From positions 3,668,001 to 3,732,000 of the forward strand of contig NZ_WBOF01000001.1 of NCBI RefSeq assembly GCF_009569385.1: a stretch of DNA of 64,000 nt, given 5' to 3'. Numbering within the stretch: the first letter of the stretch is position 1; each line of letters begins with the position of its first letter. Under the pieces are notes generated by a model, which was not told the origin of the DNA, did not search any database, and saw only the letters and a list, made by a program, of their open reading frames with translations. The position numbers were made by a program, and so were the translations under genes. Below, one piece after another: positions 58,542 through 64,000 of this stretch. The stretch is from Streptomyces kaniharaensis. Lineage in GTDB: Bacteria; Actinomycetota; Actinomycetes; Streptomycetales; Streptomycetaceae.

Positions 58542-60164
58542 GTGCGCGTCGCCTTGCTTACCGAGAGTGCTCGTCCATATCCGAAGCGTGGCGCCGGGGG
58601 CTGGTGCGACCGGCTGGTCGAGGGCTTGCCGGAGCACGACTTCGAGCTGTACCTGCTGACCGGCCCGGCCGGCCCCCCGGGGGTCGCGGACCGGCTGTCG
58701 CCCGCCTGGCGCGGGGTGCGCGAACTGGCGCTGCGGGGGCGCCGGCCGGGCGGGCGGGCACCGGGCGCGCTCCGCAGACGGCGCTACGTGCGGGCGTACG
58801 AGGAGCTGGTGCGCGCGCTGGTGCTGCCGGCGGAGCGCGCCGGTTTCGGGCCCGGGCTGTACCGGCTCGCCGCGCTCGCCCGCGAGGACGGCGGCCTGCC
58901 CGCCTTCCTGGCCTCCGGGCACGCCCGCCGCACCCTGGAGCGGGTCTGGCGACTGCCCGGCGCGGACACCTCGGCCGGGCAACCGCTGGTCTGCGACGTG
59001 CTGGTCGCCGCCGACCTGCTGGAACAGTTCCTGCGCCCGCTGTCCGCGCCCTGGTACGGCAACGGGCCCGGCGGCCTCGGCCGCGCCGACCTCTGCCACG
59101 TCGTGGGCGGCGGCCCGGCCGCGCTGCCCGCCCTGGCGGCCAGGCACCTGCACGGAGTGCCGTTCGTGGTCACCGAGCACGGACTGCACCTGCGCCAGCA
59201 GTACCTCGGCCACTGCGAGGCGCCGTACGGATGGCCGGTCCGGGCGCTGCTGCTGGCGTTCTTCCGGGCGCTCGCCGAGGAGACGTACCGGCAGGCCGCG
59301 ATACTCACCCCCGGCAGCGGCCACGACCAGCAGTGGCAGCGCCGGTGCGGTGCCGACCCGGCTCGCACCCGGGTGGTGTACGAGGGGACGCCCGCCGTGG
59401 CCCGCCCGGCGGCCGGGCCCGAGCCGGACGCGCCGACCCTGGTGTGGGCGGGCGCCCTGGAACCCGGCCGGGACCCGGGACTCATGCTGCACGCCTTCGC
59501 GCTGGTCCGGGCCGAACTGCCGGCCGCCCGACTGGTGATCCACGGCGAGGAGGCGGCGCCCGGCTACCGCGCACACTGCGCGGAGCTCGCGGAGCGGCTC
59601 GGGGTGGCCGCGGCGGTGGACTTCGCCGGACGGCCCGGCTCGCTCGCCGAGGCCTGGCAGAGCGGCACCGTGGCCGTCTTCTCCGCGCTCTCGCCGCGCC
59701 GCCCGCGGCTGCTCGCGGACGCCATGCTGAGCGGCCGGGCGGTGGTGTCGACGGACGTCGGCGCGGCCCGCGAGGTGGTCGGCCCGACCGGGCTGCTGGT
59801 GCCCCCGCGCGACCCGCGCGCCCTGGCCGGCGCCTGCCTGGCGCTGCTGCGCGACGAGGAACGGCGGGCCCGCCTCGGGCTGGCCGGACGGCTGCGAGTG
59901 CAGGAACGCTTCGCCGTCGAGCCGGTGATCGGCGCCTTCCGGGAGATCTACCTGGAGGTGGTCTCGCAGTTCCCGGCCTTCCCGGACGGCGCGGGCGGCG
60001 GCGCGACCGGCGAGCCGCCCCGGCCGTTCGCCCGGCCCGCCGAGTTCTGGCTCGCGGACGGGCTGCGCGGCGGCCCCGAGGACCGGGGAGCGGCGGATCC
60101 GGACGACGGGAGCGGCGGCGACGGTGCGCAGGAGCGACCCGGCGCCCTCGCGGAGGCGCTCTGA
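58542..60164 (+). CDS. GT4-family glycosyltransferase, PelF-like (DUF3492)
   Basis: 540 residues, GTG start with AGGAGG upstream. It opens with MRVALLTESARPYPKRGAGGW, CDRLVEGLPEHDFELYLL, the DUF3492 signature of PelF-type transferases. The middle has HLHGVPFVVTEHGLHLRQQYLGH, and the C-terminal GT-B half has LVWAGALEPGRDPGLMLHAFA and a Glu/Asp sugar-nucleotide region around AVFSALSPRRPRLLADAMLSGRAVVSTDVGAAREVVG. The last 55 residues are disordered and acidic. It would transfer sugars to a cell-surface polysaccharide. The next gene starts within its stop codon. Confidence 0.9.
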   Translation: MRVALLTESARPYPKRGAGGWCDRLVEGLPEHDFELYLLTGPAGPPGVADRLSPAWRGVRELALRGRRPGGRAPGALRRRRYVRAYEELVRALVLPAERAGFGPGLYRLAALAREDGGLPAFLASGHARRTLERVWRLPGADTSAGQPLVCDVLVAADLLEQFLRPLSAPWYGNGPGGLGRADLCHVVGGGPAALPALAARHLHGVPFVVTEHGLHLRQQYLGHCEAPYGWPVRALLLAFFRALAEETYRQAAILTPGSGHDQQWQRRCGADPARTRVVYEGTPAVARPAAGPEPDAPTLVWAGALEPGRDPGLMLHAFALVRAELPAARLVIHGEEAAPGYRAHCAELAERLGVAAAVDFAGRPGSLAEAWQSGTVAVFSALSPRRPRLLADAMLSGRAVVSTDVGAAREVVGPTGLLVPPRDPRALAGACLALLRDEERRARLGLAGRLRVQERFAVEPVIGAFREIYLEVVSQFPAFPDGAGGGATGEPPRPFARPAEFWLADGLRGGPEDRGAADPDDGSGGDGAQERPGALAEAL

Positions 60165-61291
60165 TGACCGCCGGCAGCACAGCGGTGGGAGACCCGCGCC
60201 GGCCCTCCGGGGACCCGGTGCGCGAGGTGATGGCGGAGCACCGGGCGCTCTGCGAGCGGGCCGTCGGCCCGCTGGAGATCGCCGCCGGGCTGGAGGAGGC
60301 CGGGCTGGGCGCCGAGGCGGCGGCCCGCTGCCGGCACGCCGACCTGTTCTCGCTGGCCGAGGAGCTGTACGCCCGGGTGCCGCGCCGTCCGCCGGTGCCG
60401 CCGCAGGCCCGGGACCGGCCGCAGGCGCGGGACCAGGAGTGCGGCGCCACCGCCCGGGCGGCGCTCACCGCCTCCGCCCTGGCCGCGCTGCCCTGCGCGG
60501 CGGTGGCTGGCCTCGGGGTGCGCTGGCCGGTGCTGCTGGCCGCCGCCGTGCCGCTCCTGCTCACCCCCGCCCTGACCGCGGACCCCCCGGCCGGGCCCGG
60601 GCGCCCGCCGTTCGCCGGGCCCGTCGACGGCGACGAGCTGGGCCCGCCTCCGGCCGTACACCACGGGAGCGGCACCCGGTGGCGGCCCGCGGCGCTGGCG
60701 TACGGGATCGGCCTGGCCGCGCTGCTCCTGCTCCCGTCGGCCACGGCGGGCCGGGACCGGCCGCTGACCGTCGCCCTGGTGCTCGCCGCGGCGCTGTCGG
60801 CCGGGTCGGCGGAGCGGGCGGCCCGCTGGTGCCGGCAGGTCGGCCGCGGACATCTGGGCGCGGCGGCCACGCTCGCCGCGTTCCGGGCCCGGATGCGGCC
60901 GGTGCTCCCGGTGGCGGTGGCCCTGCACCTGGCGGTGCTCGGGGTGCTGACCTTCGCCGCGCTCGTCGTGCTGACCGCCGTCGCGCCGCGCGGGCCGGGC
61001 CACGGCGGCGGGCTGCTGCACCTGGCCGCCGAGCGGGCCGGCGCCGCCGAGTGGGCGGCGCAGGGCGTGCTGGGCCTGCTGCTGGTGCTGCCCGCGGTGC
61101 TCGCCCGGTGCGGCCGGTGGACCGCCGCCGCGCTGGGCGCGCTCGCCGGTCCGGCCGCCACCCTGGCGCTGCTCGGGCCGGTCGGCTCCGGCCCGCCGGC
61201 CGGGCTGCTCGGCGGCGGCGCCGTCGCGGCGGTGCTGCTCGGGTACGCCTGGGCGGTGCTCGGCCGGGCCGAGGCGCACCGATGGCCGTGA
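60164..61291 (+). CDS. Membrane protein of the glycosyltransferase operon
   Basis: 375 residues; ATG 60164 shares one base with the preceding TGA, so the genes are coupled. The first ~90 residues are cytoplasmic (AEHRALCERAVGPLEIAAGLEEAGL and HADLFSLAEELYARV). About eight hydrophobic segments then extend to the end (for example ALTASALAALPCAAVAGLGV and GLLLVLPAVLA). It is extremely rich in Ala/Leu/Gly. Its place next to a PelF-like enzyme suggests a role in polymer assembly or export comparable to PelG, but I see no sequence proof. Confidence 0.82.
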   Translation: MTAGSTAVGDPRRPSGDPVREVMAEHRALCERAVGPLEIAAGLEEAGLGAEAAARCRHADLFSLAEELYARVPRRPPVPPQARDRPQARDQECGATARAALTASALAALPCAAVAGLGVRWPVLLAAAVPLLLTPALTADPPAGPGRPPFAGPVDGDELGPPPAVHHGSGTRWRPAALAYGIGLAALLLLPSATAGRDRPLTVALVLAAALSAGSAERAARWCRQVGRGHLGAAATLAAFRARMRPVLPVAVALHLAVLGVLTFAALVVLTAVAPRGPGHGGGLLHLAAERAGAAEWAAQGVLGLLLVLPAVLARCGRWTAAALGALAGPAATLALLGPVGSGPPAGLLGGGAVAAVLLGYAWAVLGRAEAHRWP

Positions 61292-61400
61292 TGACTGTGA
61301 TGACCGTCAGCCCCGTCGGCCCCGCCCGCCGATTCGTCCCGTTCGTTGATTTCAGTCCGCCAGGTCGTCCCCGACCTCGCTTCGTGGAAGGACACCCCCG

Positions 61401-62390
61401 ATGAGGGTGCTGCTGCTGGGCGCCGACGGCTTCATCGGCCGCCGGGTCTCCGACCGTCTGCTCATGGACCGGGAGTTGCAGGTGACGGTGCTCGGCCGGC
61501 GCGACTCGGCCGACATCCGCTTCGACCTGACCACCGGCAGCCCGGGCGCGCTGGCGCGCTTCCTGGACGCCGTCGCGCCCCAGGTGGTGATCAACTGTGC
61601 GGGCGCCACCTACGGCAGCTCGCGCACCCTGATCCGGGCGAACACGCTGGCCGTCGCCACGGTCTGCGAGGCGATCCGGCGCAGCCGGGAGCCGGCCCGG
61701 CTGGTGCACGTCGGCTCGGCGGCCGAGTACGGGCCGGTGCCCGGCGGGGTGCCGGTGTCGGAGCACGCCGAGCCGCGGCCGGTCGGCCCGTACGGGGTGT
61801 CCAAGCTGGCCGGGACGGAGCTGGTGCTGGCCTCCGGGCTGGACGCGGCGGTGCTGCGGGTGTTCGACGTGGTGGGCCCGGGCTCGCCGACCGCCTCGCT
61901 GTTCGGGCGGCTCGCCGAGGGACTGCGCCGGGCGCTGGAGCGGGACGAGTCCCAGGTGCGGATGCCGGACCTGTCCGGATACCGGGATTTCGTGGACGTG
62001 CGGGACGTCGCTCGGGCGATCCAGGCGGCGGCGGTGTCGGCCGCCACCGGGGTGGTCAACATCGGCAGCGGGCACGCCGTGCGGGCCCGGGACGCGGCCC
62101 AGCTGCTGGTCCGGGCGTCGGGCTTCGAGGGGGCCATCGTGGAGGAGAACCGGCAGGTCATGCTGCCCGCGCAGGCCGTCGGAACGGGCGGCGACCACCT
62201 GCCCGGACACCACCTGCCGGGCCACCGGCCGGAGGGGCCGCGGGCGGAGGGCCGGGCCCCGTCGGGCGAGCCGGTGCCGTGGCGACAGGCGGACGTGCGC
62301 ACCGCCCGCGACCGTCTCGGCTGGCGGACACAGGTGCCGCTGGAGGAGTCACTCGGGGACGTCTGGCTGGAGACGGCCTGCCGGGTCTGA
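61401..62390 (+). CDS. NAD-dependent epimerase/dehydratase (extended SDR)
   Basis: 329 residues, GGAAGGA upstream of ATG 61401. Rossmann motif GADGFIG near residues 8-14, Ser in HVGSAAEYGP, catalytic YxxxK in PYGVSKLAG, and the RDFVDVRDVARAI substrate block. A Gly/Pro/His insertion near residues 255-290 is unusual. It probably makes or modifies a nucleotide sugar for the glycosyltransferase operon. It lies 109 bases after the membrane protein gene and before moeZ. Confidence 0.92.
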   Translation: MRVLLLGADGFIGRRVSDRLLMDRELQVTVLGRRDSADIRFDLTTGSPGALARFLDAVAPQVVINCAGATYGSSRTLIRANTLAVATVCEAIRRSREPARLVHVGSAAEYGPVPGGVPVSEHAEPRPVGPYGVSKLAGTELVLASGLDAAVLRVFDVVGPGSPTASLFGRLAEGLRRALERDESQVRMPDLSGYRDFVDVRDVARAIQAAAVSAATGVVNIGSGHAVRARDAAQLLVRASGFEGAIVEENRQVMLPAQAVGTGGDHLPGHHLPGHRPEGPRAEGRAPSGEPVPWRQADVRTARDRLGWRTQVPLEESLGDVWLETACRV

Positions 62391-62622
62391 GGGAGATGCC
62401 GAGGGCTCGTCCGGCGCGTGGTGGCAGGGTCGGAGCGCCGTTCGGGCGCCCGCACGCCGGTCCCACGATCCGACGGCGCCCGTCTCGCCCATCGGACGGG
62501 CTGTCTCGGAATACCGGAGGGGCATGACACTGTTGGGCGTAGCAGAGCCACCTGAGTGGCGGAGCAACATGCCCACAACAGGTTGGCCCCGGCCACCTGA
62601 ACCGACGACCATCGGAGTCCCC

Positions 62623-63801
62623 GTGTCGCTGCCACCCCTGGTCGAGCCGGCTGACGAGCTCACCGTTGACGAGGTTCGCAGGTACTCCCGCCACCTGATC
62701 ATCCCCGACGTCGGGATGGCCGGGCAGAAGCGGCTGAAGAACGCCAAGGTGCTGTGTGTCGGCGCCGGCGGCCTCGGCTCGCCCGCGCTGATGTACCTCG
62801 CCGCGGCCGGTGTCGGCACGCTGGGCATCGTCGAGTTCGACGTGGTCGACGAGTCGAACCTGCAGCGCCAGATCATCCACGGCCAGTCGGACGTCGGCCG
62901 CCCCAAGGCCGAGTCGGCGCGGGACTCCGTGAAGGAGATCAACCCCTACGTCGACGTGGTCATCCACGACGAGCGCCTCGACAACTCCAACGTCATGGAG
63001 ATCTTCTCCGGCTACGACCTGATCGTGGACGGCACCGACAACTTCGCCACCCGCTACCTGGTGAACGACGCCGCGGTGCTGCTCGGCAAGCCGTACGTGT
63101 GGGGCTCGATCTACCGCTTCGACGGCCAGGCCAGCGTGTTCTGGGCCGAGCACGGCCCCTGCTACCGCTGCCTCTACCCGGAGGCGCCGCCGCCGGGCAT
63201 GGTCCCGTCCTGCGCCGAGGGCGGCGTGCTGGGCGTGCTGTGCGCGTCCATCGGCTCGATCCAGGTCACCGAGGCGATCAAGCTGCTGGCGGGCGTGGGC
63301 GACCCGCTGGTCGGCCGGCTGATGATCTACGACGCCCTGGAGATGAACTACCGCCAGGTGAAGGTCCGCAAGGACCCGAACTGCGCCGTCTGCGGTGAGA
63401 ACCCGACGGTCACCGAGCTGATCGACTACGAGGCCTTCTGCGGCGTCGTGTCGGAGGAGGCGCAGGCCGCCGCCGCCGGTTCGACCATCACCTCGCAGCA
63501 GCTCAAGCAGTGGCAGGACGACGAGGAGGACATCTTCCTGATCGACGTCCGCGAGCCCGGCGAGTACGAGATCGTCAACATCCCCGGCGCGGTGCTGATC
63601 CCGAAGAACGAGTTCCTCATGGGCGACGCCCTGGAGCGGCTGCCGCAGGACCGGAAGATCGTGCTGCACTGCAAGTCGGGCGTGCGCTCGGCCGAGGTGC
63701 TGGCCGTGGTGAAGGCGGCGGGCTTCGCCAACGCCGTCCACCTCGGCGGCGGTGTGCTCGGCTGGGTGAACCAGATCGAGCCGCACAAGCCGGTCTACTG
63801 A
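62623..63801 (+). CDS. moeZ: Adenylyltransferase/sulfurtransferase MoeZ
   Basis: 392 residues from GTG 62623 (GGAG 5 bases upstream), the exact length of mycobacterial MoeZ; ATG 62524 also has a GGAGGGG site but adds 33 unconserved residues. The ThiF/MoeB domain has GAGGLGS at 47-53 and zinc cysteines 180, 183, 254 and 257. The rhodanese domain has active-site Cys350 in VLHCKSGVRS. It adenylates and thiolates small sulfur carrier proteins (CysO, MoaD, ThiS types). The terminator expected downstream appears interrupted by an IS30-family element. Confidence 0.95.
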   Translation: MSLPPLVEPADELTVDEVRRYSRHLIIPDVGMAGQKRLKNAKVLCVGAGGLGSPALMYLAAAGVGTLGIVEFDVVDESNLQRQIIHGQSDVGRPKAESARDSVKEINPYVDVVIHDERLDNSNVMEIFSGYDLIVDGTDNFATRYLVNDAAVLLGKPYVWGSIYRFDGQASVFWAEHGPCYRCLYPEAPPPGMVPSCAEGGVLGVLCASIGSIQVTEAIKLLAGVGDPLVGRLMIYDALEMNYRQVKVRKDPNCAVCGENPTVTELIDYEAFCGVVSEEAQAAAAGSTITSQQLKQWQDDEEDIFLIDVREPGEYEIVNIPGAVLIPKNEFLMGDALERLPQDRKIVLHCKSGVRSAEVLAVVKAAGFANAVHLGGGVLGWVNQIEPHKPVY

Positions 63802-63850
63802 GAACCCGCAGCTGAGAGTCCGCAGCGAAAGGGCCCGCCTGGCGGTTTCT

Positions 63851-64000
63851 AGTGGTCGTTGCAACACGTGGTCGGTTGTCTAGGCCGCGAGGAGTTTAGC
63901 CAGACGCTCGGCTGGGGTTTCCCAGCCGAGCGTTTTGCGTGGGCGGCGGTTGAGCTGGTCGGCGACGGCGGCCAGGTGCTCGGGCGTGTGGACCGACAGG
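63851..64000 (-). mobile_element. IS30-family insertion sequence, end only
   Basis: The DNA from about 63851 holds an end region (AGTGGTCGTTGCAACACGTG) like the terminal repeats of streptomycete IS30 elements, followed by the transposase 3' end on the minus strand. It begins directly after what looks like half of a moeZ terminator stem (AAGGGCCCGCC). The other end is outside the window. Confidence 0.7.
63880..64000 (-). CDS. IS30-family transposase, C-terminal end (partial)
   Basis: The minus strand reads LSVHTPEHLAAVADQLN, then RRPRKTLGWETPAERLAKLL, AA and TAG (63880-63882). The RPRKTLGW-TP-E block is the C-terminal signature of IS30 DDE transposases. The catalytic residues lie beyond base 64000. 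Confidence 0.9.
   Translation of the reverse strand, partial: LSVHTPEHLAAVADQLNRRPRKTLGWETPAERLAKLLAA

Noticed and set aside
58064..61291. 1075-codon plus-strand open frame
   Set aside because: Only its 3' part (from 60164) has normal protein sequence. The rest is an out-of-frame reading of the hydrolase and glycosyltransferase genes, rich in Arg/Gly/Ala.
1..64000. Biosynthetic gene cluster, CRISPR array, prophage, rRNA or tRNA genes
   Set aside because: I saw no PKS/NRPS or terpene genes, no regular spaced repeats, no phage structural genes, and no cloverleaf or rRNA-like sequence.

Overview
The window is high-GC (roughly 70% or more) actinobacterial chromosome with GTG, TTG and CTG starts beside ATG and many leaderless promoters. 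Gene content (mycothiol gene mshB, two-gene ECF sigma/anti-sigma unit, DUF3117, DUF6113, DUF6758, oligopeptide permease arrays) points to Streptomycetaceae (Streptomyces or Kitasatospora). It reads as conserved core chromosome, not a biosynthetic cluster, island or prophage. Only two insertion sequences are visible.

Layout. 1-14137: a tandem array of oligopeptide ABC importers. The tail of one operon is followed by two complete five-gene operons (binding lipoprotein, two permeases, two ATPases; 381-6224 and 6633-12362) and an orphan binding lipoprotein on the other strand. This resembles the bldK neighbourhood of S. coelicolor. 14288-18452: a large membrane-anchored wall-binding protein, then mshB with a small membrane partner. 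18765-24856: an S9 peptidase and an ABC-2 exporter/DesK-DesR-like two-component unit. 24862-31846: transglutaminase-like and GNAT proteins, fdxA-dapC, two exported proteins and dapE. 31966-46410 follows the order of a conserved actinobacterial block (in M. tuberculosis Rv1202-Rv1239c): dapE, LOG protein, folP2-like, DivIVA-like, tag, DUF3117, O-methyltransferase, ECF sigma, anti-sigma, tatB, mrp, DUF1003, MgtE-N/CBS, corA. Here gpgS and htrA are absent and the O-methyltransferase is frameshifted. 46621-47823 is an IS110-family transposase next to the corA start. 48220-57144: SUFU, PHP phosphoesterase, DUF6758, a DEAD-box helicase with a long basic tail, a MiaE-like ferritin fold protein, DUF3107 and a TetR regulator. 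57375-63801: an alpha/beta hydrolase, then a PelF-like glycosyltransferase, a membrane protein, a sugar-nucleotide epimerase-like protein and moeZ. The right edge is the 3' end of an IS30-family element.

How the genes work together. The left third imports oligopeptides; intercistronic stem-loops after each binding-protein gene should favour excess binding protein. dapC and dapE supply diaminopimelate for the wall. The ECF sigma and zinc anti-sigma pair has an upstream sequence that fits an autoregulated envelope-stress promoter. corA, the MgtE-N/CBS protein and DUF1003 form a magnesium/envelope group. mrp and moeZ handle Fe-S and sulfur carriers.

Most notable: the frameshifted methyltransferase, gene-conversion-like identity between the tandem ATPase genes, the divergent DHPS paralogue, the IS110 insertion that separates corA from a strong upstream promoter/leader-ORF region, and recurrent leaderless promoters. 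I see no clearly new multi-gene system.
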